A DNA stretch of 64,000 bases, taken from the NCBI RefSeq assembly GCF_014844035.1, contig NZ_CP062159.1, positions 5,332,001 to 5,396,000 on the forward strand, read 5' to 3'. This document shows, in pieces, positions 35,592 to 44,108 of the stretch (position 1 is its first letter; every line of letters begins with the position of its first letter). This stretch comes from Flavobacterium sp. MDT1-60. Lineage in GTDB: Bacteria > Bacteroidota > Bacteroidia > Flavobacteriales > Flavobacteriaceae. The translations under genes were made by a program, and so were the position numbers. Under the pieces are notes generated by a model that did no database searches, was not told the DNA's origin, and worked only from the letters and a program-made list of their open reading frames with translations.

Positions 35592-36368
35592 ATGACGAAC
35601 AACAATCCTATAGGCGTTTTTGATTCCGGTATTGGAGGAACTTCCATTTGGAGCGCCATTCATGATCTACTTCCAAACGAAAAAACGATATATTTAGCGG
35701 ATAGCAAAAATGCTCCTTATGGTCAAAGAACTAAAGAAGAAATTGTTGCCTTAAGCAAAAAGAATGTTGATTTGTTACTCGGAATGGGCTGCAAATTAAT
35801 CGTTGTAGCTTGTAATACCGCTACAACAAATGCAATTCGAGAACTTCGTACTACTTATGATATCCCGTTTATAGGAATCGAACCCGCTATAAAGCCGGCT
35901 GCTAATAATTCTAAAACACAAGTAATTGGAATTTTAGCTACTAAAGGAACATTGAATAGTGAACTGTTTAATAAGACTGCCGAAATGTTTCAGCACACTA
36001 CTATTGTTGAGCAGGTTGGTCACGGACTTGTTCAGCTTATTGAAGATGGAAACCTGAACTCGCCAGAAATGACACAATTACTAGAGTCTTATTTACAACC
36101 GATGATTGATGCCAATATTGATTATCTCGTTTTAGGATGTAGTCATTATCCTTATTTGATTCCGCAAATAAAAAAAATCCTGCCTGATCACATTCAGATT
36201 ATTGATTCGGGGGAAGCCGTAGCTCGTCAAACGCAAAATATTCTGCGTGAAAAAGTTGGTTTTACAGACAACCAAAAAAGCGAGCCTGAATTTTATGTCA
36301 ATTCAAATCCCGCAGTTTTAGAGTCCATATTAAATTATAAATATCCGGTAATACAAAAGGATTTTTAG
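35592..36368 (+). CDS. murI: Glutamate racemase
   Basis: A 258-residue MurI that supplies D-glutamate for peptidoglycan. Visible are the start IGVFDSGIGGTSIW (Asp and Ser), the first catalytic Cys in VVACNTATTNA near residue 74, and the second in LGCSHYPYLIPQI near 184. Both cysteines, the Asp and the His are present. It follows the outer-membrane chaperone operon but has its own possible promoter after a terminator. Confidence 0.95.
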   Translation: MTNNNPIGVFDSGIGGTSIWSAIHDLLPNEKTIYLADSKNAPYGQRTKEEIVALSKKNVDLLLGMGCKLIVVACNTATTNAIRELRTTYDIPFIGIEPAIKPAANNSKTQVIGILATKGTLNSELFNKTAEMFQHTTIVEQVGHGLVQLIEDGNLNSPEMTQLLESYLQPMIDANIDYLVLGCSHYPYLIPQIKKILPDHIQIIDSGEAVARQTQNILREKVGFTDNQKSEPEFYVNSNPAVLESILNYKYPVIQKDF

Positions 36369-36373
36369 CTCCC

Positions 36374-37609
36374 CTATTCTATTTTTCGTTTAAGGAACCA
36401 AATTCCATCGAGTGATAAATTAAGGGATATTTTATGGTAGTTTTCTTTTATCAGATTATCTGAAATTCTTCCTTTTTGTCCATAGGAATAGGAAATATTT
36501 AAAGCCGAAAAAGTGTTTTCTATTGGCAGCGAAAGACCAATAGAGATAGCTGCGTTATTGACGCGCTTGCCGTCAACTTCAAGATAACCGGTATCAAAAT
36601 TTGCCCCAGCCGAATATTGAACGCTATCCCAATATTTCCGAATATTTTTTTTAGCCCTATAAGTAAATCCAAGTGCAAATCGATCCTGATTCACGAAATC
36701 TCCATATAATTCAGATTGATTGGAATCATTCCATAAACTTTTTTCATAATCTAAAGTCATGTTCAAATTATTTTTAAAACGTTTGCTAATCCCCACTCCA
36801 ATTTCCAAAGGCATATAATAATCATCTGTATCTGAAACAACATCTGATTCTATACTAGTCACAACCTCATCAGCAATAGTTTGAACCGTCTGTACTTTAG
36901 AAGCTTTTATTTGGGTTGGCATTTTAAACGTTGAACCAATTGTTAAAGTTGAATCAATTTTATATTGCGCTCCCAAAGTCGCACGCAAACCATTATAATC
37001 TGTTTTTTTATGAATGGTTGTAATTGAATTTAATATTAAAAAACTTCGGTCATCAACTGTGTTCCCAAATAATAAGGCAGCAGAAACTCCAACTGATATT
37101 TTCTTTCCAAATCGATATCCGTATGAGAAATCAAAATTATTTAATCCGCCAGAACCAGCGGCAGTCATATAATAATATTCCTGACTATTTTCGATTGGTA
37201 ATTTCAAATTAGAAATTTTAAATGTTGCACTTGAATAAGGCCTCAAAGCCACACTAAAGCCCGAATTCTTTGTGACAGGAAAAGCAAAAGCAATATGTGA
37301 AAATTGAAAATTATTACGATTCTCCGCCCTCGAACCGCTCTGATAAGTTGTTGCGATAGCTTTTCCTCCAATATCAAACATAAAATGATTTTGAGGTAAA
37401 TAACCTAATGACGACGGATTCAGATTATTAATAAATGTGGCGGAAGGCAAGGCAATTCCCGATGATCCGATGGATGGAATTACACCAAAATCAGAATCGT
37501 ACAGACTTCCTACACCATACAGCGAATAAGGAGAACTTGAAATGCTTTGTGAAAATGAAGTTAGCGACATCAATATGAAGTAACTTAAATAAACTATTTT
37601 ATTTTTCAT
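36374..37609 (-). CDS. Outer-membrane beta-barrel protein, OmpP1/FadL-like
   Basis: A 411-residue protein with signal peptide (residues 1-20, cleaved before QSISSSPYSLYGVG) and regular amphipathic beta strands to the end. The SSPYSLYGVGSLYDSDFG and NNLNPSSLGYLP segments resemble FadL/OmpP1-type channels of Bacteroidota. It begins immediately after the DUF4270 gene, so they form an operon. The substrate is unknown; hydrophobic compound transport is only the usual proposal for the family. Confidence 0.75.
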   Translation of the reverse strand: MKNKIVYLSYFILMSLTSFSQSISSSPYSLYGVGSLYDSDFGVIPSIGSSGIALPSATFINNLNPSSLGYLPQNHFMFDIGGKAIATTYQSGSRAENRNNFQFSHIAFAFPVTKNSGFSVALRPYSSATFKISNLKLPIENSQEYYYMTAAGSGGLNNFDFSYGYRFGKKISVGVSAALLFGNTVDDRSFLILNSITTIHKKTDYNGLRATLGAQYKIDSTLTIGSTFKMPTQIKASKVQTVQTIADEVVTSIESDVVSDTDDYYMPLEIGVGISKRFKNNLNMTLDYEKSLWNDSNQSELYGDFVNQDRFALGFTYRAKKNIRKYWDSVQYSAGANFDTGYLEVDGKRVNNAAISIGLSLPIENTFSALNISYSYGQKGRISDNLIKENYHKISLNLSLDGIWFLKRKIE

Positions 37610-38938
37610 TTAATAAGAGATGTAATAAATTTTCAACTGAATTTTATTGTTTGGATGTTTTTGATCTCCGAGAACAATTCTGTTTACCGCTTTCGAAATA
37701 ACAGGTAATGTTATAATCAAAGAAGATCTGGAATCAGACTGTTTCCACATTTCCTTTTGTAGAAACCATCCAATAGGAATCGTGTATCCAACATTCTCAT
37801 TAAACTCATCGGTCTTTTTATTTAAAATACCATAGACAGAGGCTCCTGCAGAATTTACTAAAGAGCCACTCATTCTATTTAAATTGTCTGCCACATAAAT
37901 TTTTAGAGAATCTGCCAATGGATATTGTTCCGAATACGAATTATTAACCGGTTTTAAAAGCAATTGTGCGTCAACAATAGCACCTTTCTCTGCTATATAT
38001 TTGAGTTGCTTGATATTTGGAAAATCAATTCTGCAGGCTACTCCTGTACCAGATTGAATAAAACCCTGTCGATTTGTGAGTGAACTTGACAGTTTACTAT
38101 TCGAGGCGGGTAAATTCTGGAGTAAGGTTCCTGTTTTATCTGAAGAAATAGAATTAAATTGTTTTGTCACATCGGAAATTGTAAACTCGACTTCATAAGG
38201 CTCTTCATCGATATCTTTTGGAGATTTTGAATAATACAAGCGTATAACACTTGTTGCCGCATTAAAACCGATAACACTCGAAGAATTAGAAGTGGAAGGT
38301 ACCACTACAAGTCCCTTTAAGTATTCAGTAAAACTATCAAAGTCCGTCACTTCTCTTTTTTTCATTTTTTGAAAAAGTGAGGATCCAAAAGTATCGCTCA
38401 TTTTAATTGTGATAGAATCCTTTTCGATTGGCCTTGGTTTATATGAAATTGATCCAATACTTTCATCATTATAAGTCAAGGAAGAATTATTGTAAAAACT
38501 TTTATCATCGACATTAGGCTTAACTTTCTGGGTCAGACGATGAATATCAAAAGTTTGCACTTTTGTCGTATCGCCATAATAGTAATTATCATATTTCAAT
38601 GTCATTACTATAGAATCAAAAACATAGTTTACTGTTTCTGTATCTGAACCACCAGTATTCAAACTATAAGTATTAGGTGTAACCTGGAAATAACTATTTG
38701 ATTTTATTTTTCCGAAAATAGGATCGTCATAATTACCAATTAAAATTCGTTGTTGATTAGACGTAACGAGAGAATCAAAATTTATAGTTGACATATCTAC
38801 TGTTACAGTATCAATCAAAACAACCTTATTATTTAAAGCTAAATAATCTGATCCTACAACAAACTCGCCGGCATCTGTATCTGTACCGCATGAAAGTATA
38901 GTGACAGCGAAAAACAACATCAATATAAACTTGTGCAT
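37610..38938 (-). CDS. DUF4270 lipoprotein
   Basis: A 442-residue DUF4270 family protein. The N-terminus MHKFILMLFFAVTILSCGTD is a lipoprotein signal with lipobox ILSC. The frame can be read from 38968, but the first ten residues overlap the promoter region, so I start at 38938. Family landmarks seen are SDYLALNNKVVLIDTVTVDMST near the start and repeated strand-loop units. Function is unknown; members occur with outer-membrane proteins in Bacteroidota. It shares an operon with the FadL-like gene (stop and next ATG adjoin). Confidence 0.85.
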   Translation of the reverse strand: MHKFILMLFFAVTILSCGTDTDAGEFVVGSDYLALNNKVVLIDTVTVDMSTINFDSLVTSNQQRILIGNYDDPIFGKIKSNSYFQVTPNTYSLNTGGSDTETVNYVFDSIVMTLKYDNYYYGDTTKVQTFDIHRLTQKVKPNVDDKSFYNNSSLTYNDESIGSISYKPRPIEKDSITIKMSDTFGSSLFQKMKKREVTDFDSFTEYLKGLVVVPSTSNSSSVIGFNAATSVIRLYYSKSPKDIDEEPYEVEFTISDVTKQFNSISSDKTGTLLQNLPASNSKLSSSLTNRQGFIQSGTGVACRIDFPNIKQLKYIAEKGAIVDAQLLLKPVNNSYSEQYPLADSLKIYVADNLNRMSGSLVNSAGASVYGILNKKTDEFNENVGYTIPIGWFLQKEMWKQSDSRSSLIITLPVISKAVNRIVLGDQKHPNNKIQLKIYYISY

Positions 38939-38952
38939 AATAAATTTTTGAA

Positions 38953-38960
38953 CAAATATA
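38953..38960 (-). promoter_or_regulatory. Putative -7 element for the DUF4270 operon
   Basis: TATATTTG on the minus strand, 15 bases upstream of the chosen ATG. No well-spaced -33 box. Confidence 0.45.
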
Positions 38961-38979
38961 AAATGCACTCTTCTGCACT

Positions 38980-39047
38980 ACACTATAACATATACAGCCC
39001 GCCATTTTTACACTATAAATAGCATTAAAACATCTACAATAGCATTA
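38980..39047. promoter_or_regulatory. Phased direct repeats between divergent operons (candidate regulator-binding sites)
   Basis: ACACTATAA occurs at 38980-38988 and 39010-39018, 30 bases apart. AATAGCATTA occurs at 39018-39027 and 39038-39047, 20 bases apart. Whole-helical-turn spacing of about ten-base direct repeats is what LytTR-type regulators bind, and one is encoded at 43298. The link is inference from spacing only. Confidence 0.45.
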
Positions 39048-39143
39048 TAGCACCAAATTGTTCATTCAGCCATCAAAAGGGCTCTTTTGTCTATCAAAAC
39101 ATGCCATACATATATCTTCTTTTTTTTAAAAACATTAGGAACA

Positions 39144-39151
39144 TACTTTTG
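39144..39151 (+). promoter_or_regulatory. Putative -7 element for the 39-44 kb cluster
   Basis: TACTTTTG fits TAnnTTTG and is 17 bases before the ATG at 39168. The phased repeats lie about 100 bases upstream. Confidence 0.45.
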
Positions 39152-39167
39152 AACCAATAAATAAGCA

Positions 39168-40010
39168 ATGAAAATACTGTTTTTAATATGTTCGCTTTTT
39201 ACAATTTCATTTTATAATATGAAAGCACAGGAAAAATTATCTGTAGATATGAATTTAAAAACAGAGCCTACCGATAAAATTAATTTTAACGAGACCAATA
39301 TTAGCTTTAAAATCAATAAAGGAATAAATGCCAAAAGTAAAGTAACAAATACATTAGAATATTCTCATTTGAATATCAATTATCAATTAGGAAGTTCCGG
39401 ATCATTTGAAAATCCGGATCGTTTTAATCAATTGCAAAACCAATTTGAATTTTCGCAGAATATTTCAAAAACAACAGTATTGAATTTTACCATTACACCA
39501 ACTGCCAATTTTCAGCAAAATTTAGATATGTCTGATGTAACAATTTTAGGGAGTTTCGAAGTGCATCAAAAATTAGGTTCTAAAACAGATTTAAATTTTG
39601 GTGCTGCCAGAACAATGGTTTTTGGATATCCTAAATTCATGCCTGTTTTGTCTTTAAACTATCAACTGAATGACAGAAGTAGTTTGCTGATTGGGTTTCC
39701 GGATTCTAAAATATCATATTCAAATAATAGCCGGAATAAGTTCAACTTCACCAACACTTTTAATGGCAGTTTTTACAATTTAGATTCACAAATCAATCTA
39801 AATAAAGAGGCAACAAAAGTGAGTTTATCACAAATGACCTCAGCTTTTGAATACGAAAGAAATGTAGACAGCAATTGGTTTTTAAACTTTAAAGGAGGGT
39901 ATAATTTTAATAAAAAGTATACGCTGATTGATCGTGATAATCACGAAGTGTACGATTTTAATACTGGTAACGGGTATATTTTAGGCATTGGCATCAAATA
40001 CAAACAATAA
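39168..40010 (+). CDS. Outer-membrane beta-barrel protein
   Basis: A 280-residue protein with signal peptide (residues 1-20, cleavage before QEKLSVDMNLKTEP). The mature part is a run of amphipathic strands, many ending in aromatic residues, and it closes with YILGIGIKYKQ, so a beta barrel in the outer membrane is likely. I do not recognise a named family. It is the first gene of a same-strand cluster with a Kelch lipoprotein, DUF4907, a histidine kinase, a dioxygenase-like lipoprotein and a LytTR regulator. It may be an uptake channel for that system, which is speculative. Confidence 0.7.
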   Translation: MKILFLICSLFTISFYNMKAQEKLSVDMNLKTEPTDKINFNETNISFKINKGINAKSKVTNTLEYSHLNINYQLGSSGSFENPDRFNQLQNQFEFSQNISKTTVLNFTITPTANFQQNLDMSDVTILGSFEVHQKLGSKTDLNFGAARTMVFGYPKFMPVLSLNYQLNDRSSLLIGFPDSKISYSNNSRNKFNFTNTFNGSFYNLDSQINLNKEATKVSLSQMTSAFEYERNVDSNWFLNFKGGYNFNKKYTLIDRDNHEVYDFNTGNGYILGIGIKYKQ

Positions 40011-40026
40011 ATAAATTTAATACACT

Positions 40027-41034
40027 ATGAATAATTTTAAAAAAGGAATATTATTCGCTGCACTGTTTTCAAGTCTCTTTTTTATAGGCTGTAGCAACGA
40101 TGATGACGATGATGATTTAATAGGAAACTGGATCAAAAAATCAGCATTTGACGGACCTGCGAGATCTAGTGCTACTAGTTTTGTTATTGGAGATTATGCA
40201 TATATTGCAACAGGCTATACCGGAGATGTTTATTTGAAAGATTTATGGGCTTACAACTCTAATGGAGATTATTGGGAACAAAAAGCTGATTTTACAGGAG
40301 TAGGAAGAAGTTCTGCTTCAAGTTTTGCGTTAAATGAAAAAGGATATGTTGGCCTTGGTTATGACGGAACTAACAAATTAAAAGATTTTTATCAATACGA
40401 TCCTACAAGTAACAGCTGGACTCAAAAAACAGATTTTGCCGGAACTGGTCGCTATGGCGCGTTAGGTTTTCAGGTTGGCGGAAAAGCTTACTTTGGCACC
40501 GGATATGATGGAAATTATCTTAAAGATTTTTATCAATACAATGATCAGGCCAATACCTGGACACTTGTAAACGGATTTAGCGGAAATAAAAGACGTAATG
40601 CTACCGTTTTTGTAATTGGAGACAAGGCTTACTTAGGAACCGGAATTAACAACGGAACTTATCAGGAAGATTTTTGGGAATTTGATCCTTCTACAGATAC
40701 CTGGACAAGAAAACGTGATATCGATAAAGACGATGATGATGATGAATCATTCAATGATGATTATGCGCTTGTTCGTGCAAATGCCTCAAGTTTTGCCATG
40801 AATGGATTAGGATATCTTGTAGGTGGAGAAAGTATTAAAACCGTTTGGGAGTATAATCCATCTACAGATTTATGGGTTGAAAGAACACCAATGGAAGGTG
40901 TTACCAGAACAGACGCTGTTGGTTTTGCCATAAATAATCGTGGCTTTTATATGCTTGGAAGAATAGGTTCAACCTATTTTGATGATGCCTGGGAATTTAA
41001 GCCTTTAGACGAGCAAAATGATGATGACAATTAA
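40027..41034 (+). CDS. Kelch-repeat lipoprotein
   Basis: A 335-residue lipoprotein with Cys at 22 (FFIGCSNDDDDDD). The aspartate run directly after the Cys resembles the acidic signal that sends Bacteroidota lipoproteins to the cell surface. The rest is about six Kelch-type repeats of 45-50 residues, each with a pattern such as KLKDFYQYDPTSNSWTQKTDF followed by G-rich AYFGTGYDG, which builds a beta-propeller. An acidic insert (DKDDDDDESFND) lies in the fifth repeat. Kelch propellers bind proteins or sugars; no catalytic residues are recognised. Its 3' end overlaps the next gene by 17 bases. Confidence 0.85.
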   Translation: MNNFKKGILFAALFSSLFFIGCSNDDDDDDLIGNWIKKSAFDGPARSSATSFVIGDYAYIATGYTGDVYLKDLWAYNSNGDYWEQKADFTGVGRSSASSFALNEKGYVGLGYDGTNKLKDFYQYDPTSNSWTQKTDFAGTGRYGALGFQVGGKAYFGTGYDGNYLKDFYQYNDQANTWTLVNGFSGNKRRNATVFVIGDKAYLGTGINNGTYQEDFWEFDPSTDTWTRKRDIDKDDDDDESFNDDYALVRANASSFAMNGLGYLVGGESIKTVWEYNPSTDLWVERTPMEGVTRTDAVGFAINNRGFYMLGRIGSTYFDDAWEFKPLDEQNDDDN

Positions 41035-41356
41035 TACAATAAAGCAATTCTTCTGGAATAAAATCCAGAAGAATTTGTTCTTTCTTTTACTGGCTTTGGT
41101 AGTTACGGCCTGTACAGGAAAGAGCACATTCAAAATCGGATCATTCAAAACAACAACCGGTTGGGGTTATACAATTGCCTCCAGGGACAGAGTTTTAATC
41201 AAACAATCTATTATACCTGTAATAAACCAAACAAAAAGCTTTAGAACAGAAAAAGATGCCTTAAAAGTTGGCAATTTGGTAATCGAAAAACTCAATAAAG
41301 ACTTATCACCGACGGTAACAAAAAATGATTTAATTTTATTAAAAATAAAATTCTAA
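41018..41356 (+). CDS. DUF4907 lipoprotein
   Basis: A 112-residue protein with a lipobox (ALVVTAC, Cys about 32) and a DUF4907 domain (TTTGWGYTIASRDRVLIKQSIIPVINQTKSFRTEKDALKVGNLVIEKL). The signal begins MMMTINTIKQFF, and ATGs 41018 and 41021 are both possible; the start lies inside the GAT repeat at the end of the Kelch gene, giving a 17-base overlap and translational coupling. Function is unknown; DUF4907 often accompanies Kelch lipoproteins, as far as I recall. The stop is adjacent to the kinase start. Confidence 0.8.
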   Translation: MMMTINTIKQFFWNKIQKNLFFLLLALVVTACTGKSTFKIGSFKTTTGWGYTIASRDRVLIKQSIIPVINQTKSFRTEKDALKVGNLVIEKLNKDLSPTVTKNDLILLKIKF

Positions 41357-42469
41357 ATGAATATAGATACCATCAAAAATACCAGCTCAAACAAAATTTT
41401 GTTCCATAGTATTATATGGACTTTCTTTATTTTGACCTCATTAATTCAATTTTACGAAAGCCCGTTCAGAATCAACAATGATTTTTATGTACAATGGTTT
41501 ACAGGGATTGTTTTGTTTTATCTGAACTATTTTTATTTGGTACCTGCATTGCTTTTAGAAAAAAAATACTGGCTTTATTTTGCTTTTGTTTTAGCACTCA
41601 TTCTTCTTTTTATGATAATCAGGATTAATTATTTCATCCCTGAATTCAATCATGTGAGACCACCAAACATGCTGCCTCCTAAAATAATGCCCGAAGGCCC
41701 AACAGATTTTATGAGAGGGGAAAGGCGTATTATAATGGCAAGAAGACAGCCTTTGTTTTTTAAAATTGGTCCTTCGTTATTTTATATATTAATTTTAACT
41801 ATAAGTGCCATAATTAGAACGCTAACAGAATTTTACAACAATCAACAAAACAAGCTAATTGCCGAAACACATCGAACAAATACTGAATTAATTTATCTGC
41901 GTAAGCAAACAAATCCGCATTTTTTATTTAATTCTTTAAACAGTATTTATTCACTGGCACACAAAAAATCTGATTTGGTCCCTGACGCCATCGTAACATT
42001 GTCTGAATTAATGCGCTATATGCTGTATGAAACTGACAATAAAACGGTGGCTTTAGAAAAAGAAATTAATTATATCCAGAATTACATTGAGCTACAAAAA
42101 CTAAGGCTCAACGATATTGAAGACATTGTTATAAACGTTCATGGTGATACCCGAAACAAATTTATAGAACCTTTGTTACTGATTTCGTTTGTTGAAAATG
42201 CATTTAAATACGGAACCGATTATAAAGGTGCGGCTCACGTAAAAATTAAAATTTTCATACATGAAAACAGTCTTGATTTTTGGATAGAAAATACTATTGA
42301 AGATTATACAAAAGATCCTGAAAATTCAGGAATCGGATTGGCTAATATAAAAAATCGTCTGGATTTGCTTTATCCAAACGCCCACGAATTAGATATAACG
42401 CAGGACAATCAGTATTACCGTGTGCATTTAAATTTAAAATTAGATGAAATTCAAACACCAATAAATTAA
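41357..42469 (+). CDS. LytS-family sensor histidine kinase
   Basis: A 370-residue kinase. About four membrane helices in the first 160 residues (IIWTFFILTSLIQFYES, WFTGIVLFYLNYFYLVPALL, YWLYFAFVLALILLFMII, FYILILTISAIIRTL) precede a His_kinase domain with H188 in RKQTNPHFLFNSLNSIYSLAHK. The HATPase part has LISFVENAFKYGTDYKGAAHV and GIGLANIKNRLDLLYP. It carries no separate sensor domain. It is separated from its likely LytTR partner at 43298 by the dioxygenase-like gene. Confidence 0.9.
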   Translation: MNIDTIKNTSSNKILFHSIIWTFFILTSLIQFYESPFRINNDFYVQWFTGIVLFYLNYFYLVPALLLEKKYWLYFAFVLALILLFMIIRINYFIPEFNHVRPPNMLPPKIMPEGPTDFMRGERRIIMARRQPLFFKIGPSLFYILILTISAIIRTLTEFYNNQQNKLIAETHRTNTELIYLRKQTNPHFLFNSLNSIYSLAHKKSDLVPDAIVTLSELMRYMLYETDNKTVALEKEINYIQNYIELQKLRLNDIEDIVINVHGDTRNKFIEPLLLISFVENAFKYGTDYKGAAHVKIKIFIHENSLDFWIENTIEDYTKDPENSGIGLANIKNRLDLLYPNAHELDITQDNQYYRVHLNLKLDEIQTPIN

Positions 42470-42481
42470 TAACAATTGATT

Positions 42482-43192
42482 ATGGACAGAAAAAAATTCA
42501 TACGAAATGGCATTTTAGGAATTGCCTCGCTTGCTACAGCTTCAAAATTACTGGAATCATGCTCTAAAAGCGACAATGATGATTCGGACTCTGATTCTTC
42601 AACTGACGGAAGCTGCACTGTTTCTCCAACTGAAACAAAAGGTCCGTTTCCGATAAAAACTCCTAGCCAATTGGTTTTAGAGAATATAAAATCAGACCGG
42701 ATTGGTGTTGCTTTACTTATTAACTTAACAATTGAAAATAAGAGCAATAATTGCGCTCCTCTGGAAGGTGTTCTCGTAGATGTATGGCATTGTGATAAAG
42801 ATGGAAATTACTCCGAATACGGAGGAACTTCGATGCAGCAAACTAATTACACAACGGTTCATTTTTTAAGAGGAAGGCAAACTACCAATGCAAAAGGAGA
42901 AGTTTCATTTATTTCCATTTTCCCAGGCTGGTACCAGGGCAGAGCGCCACATGTGCATATTGAAGTGTTGACGGCAAGTGGTACTTCATTGTTGGTAACA
43001 CAAATTGCTTTTCCTGAAAATGTTTCCAGCGAAGTGTATTCGAGTACAAATTATGTTGCTCATGGTCAAGCTGATACTTCAAACACGAAAGACAATGTTT
43101 TTTCAGATAGTTTAGCTGATGAGCTTGCGACATTGACCGGTAATCTAACTGATGGCTATACCTTAAGCAAAACGATAACGGTGAGTGCATAA
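42482..43192 (+). CDS. Intradiol ring-cleavage dioxygenase-like lipoprotein
   Basis: A 236-residue lipoprotein: RKKFIRNGILGIASLATASKLLESC, with Arg-Lys pattern like a Tat signal and a lipobox at LLESC, followed by an acidic run (SKSDNDDSDSD). The domain has the intradiol layout: CTVSPTETKGPFP, VDVWHCDKDGNYSEYGG (first Tyr ligand), and FPGWYQGRAPHVHIEV (second Tyr plus two His), which would coordinate Fe(III). Intradiol enzymes cleave catechols between the hydroxyls. Here the enzyme is exported and tied to a two-component system, unlike classical cytoplasmic forms. I prefer the ATG at 42482 over the TTG two codons upstream. Confidence 0.82.
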   Translation: MDRKKFIRNGILGIASLATASKLLESCSKSDNDDSDSDSSTDGSCTVSPTETKGPFPIKTPSQLVLENIKSDRIGVALLINLTIENKSNNCAPLEGVLVDVWHCDKDGNYSEYGGTSMQQTNYTTVHFLRGRQTTNAKGEVSFISIFPGWYQGRAPHVHIEVLTASGTSLLVTQIAFPENVSSEVYSSTNYVAHGQADTSNTKDNVFSDSLADELATLTGNLTDGYTLSKTITVSA

Positions 43193-43251
43193 TTTAAAAC
43201 TTAAACCCGTAATTTATGAAAACTTTAGAACTTAATTTACTGGTTTAAAAC

Positions 43252-43259
43252 TACTTTTG
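43252..43259 (+). promoter_or_regulatory. Putative -7 element for the LytTR gene
   Basis: TACTTTTG lies 38 bases before the ATG at 43298, in the 105-base gap behind the dioxygenase gene. It suggests an extra promoter for the regulator. Confidence 0.4.
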
Positions 43260-43297
43260 AAGACCAAAACTAATTTAACAATCTAATACTGAAACAG

Positions 43298-44014
43298 ATG
43301 AAATGTGTAATTATCGACGATGAACCTCTAGCAGTTGAGTTATTAGAAGATTTTGTCCGAAAAGTAGATTCGCTGGAATTGGTTAGCACTTTTAATAATG
43401 CCATCGATGCCGTTTCATTTATCAATCAGACGAATGTTGATTTGATTTTTTTGGATATTCAGATGCCTCATTTTTCCGGAATTGAATTTTTAAACACCAT
43501 AGAAAAAAAGCCTTTAATCATTTTTACAACAGCCTATTCTGATTATGCTGTTGAAGGATTTAATCTTGGTGCTGTTGATTATTTGGTAAAACCAATTCCG
43601 TTTCATCGTTTTTTAAAATCAGTAGTACGTGCACAGCAAATTTTCAATCCTGCAGCTACGGTTCAGGCTATTTCTGAAAACACTACTGCTCCCGAATTAG
43701 AACAGGATTTTATGTTCGTCAGAGCTGAATATGAGAATGTAAAAATGAATTTTGCGGATATTTTATTTATTGAAGGCCTAAAAGATTATGTAAAAATCTA
43801 TACAACAGACAATAAGTTTACCCTAACCTTAATTAGTTTAATAAAACTGGAAAACTTACTGTCAAGCAAAGGGTTTTCGAGAATTCACAGGTCTTATATT
43901 ATCAATATAAAACATGTAAAATCAATTCAGAAAAATAAGGTTTTGATTAGCGATAAACGAATTCCGATTAGTGAAAGTTATAAAAGTACTTTCTTTGAAA
44001 AGATCAATCTGTAA
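43298..44014 (+). CDS. LytTR-family response regulator
   Basis: A 238-residue regulator: receiver domain 1-120 with acidic pocket (DDEP at 7-10), phospho-acceptor Asp 53 in FLDIQMPH, and Lys in VDYLVKPI; LytTR DNA-binding domain about 140-238 with FVRAEYENVKMNFADILFIEGLKDYVKIYT and FSRIHRSYIINIKHV. It is the natural partner of the LytS-type kinase upstream. LytTR proteins bind paired direct repeats of about 9-10 bases, one helical-turn multiple apart. Such repeats are present at 38980-39047. Confidence 0.93.
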   Translation: MKCVIIDDEPLAVELLEDFVRKVDSLELVSTFNNAIDAVSFINQTNVDLIFLDIQMPHFSGIEFLNTIEKKPLIIFTTAYSDYAVEGFNLGAVDYLVKPIPFHRFLKSVVRAQQIFNPAATVQAISENTTAPELEQDFMFVRAEYENVKMNFADILFIEGLKDYVKIYTTDNKFTLTLISLIKLENLLSSKGFSRIHRSYIINIKHVKSIQKNKVLISDKRIPISESYKSTFFEKINL

Positions 44015-44035
44015 ATTTTTAAAATTCCAAAAAAA

Positions 44036-44088
44036 ATAAAATTCCAAATTCCAATAAAGTATAAAACACATTGGAATTTGGATTTTTA
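44036..44088. terminator. Bidirectional hairpin between the LytTR gene and the carbonic anhydrase
   Basis: ATTCCAAATTCCAA pairs with TTGGAATTTGGAT across a 16-base loop, with T-run on the right. It serves the convergent genes; the TTCCAAATT unit also recurs in Flavobacterium intergenic repeats. Confidence 0.65.
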
Positions 44089-44108
44089 CTTTTGAATTAT
44101 TTATTATT

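Noticed and set aside
37024..37212. Open frame on the plus strand inside the FadL-like gene
   Set aside because: It is the shadow of a real gene in another frame, as are the many other short overlapping frames.
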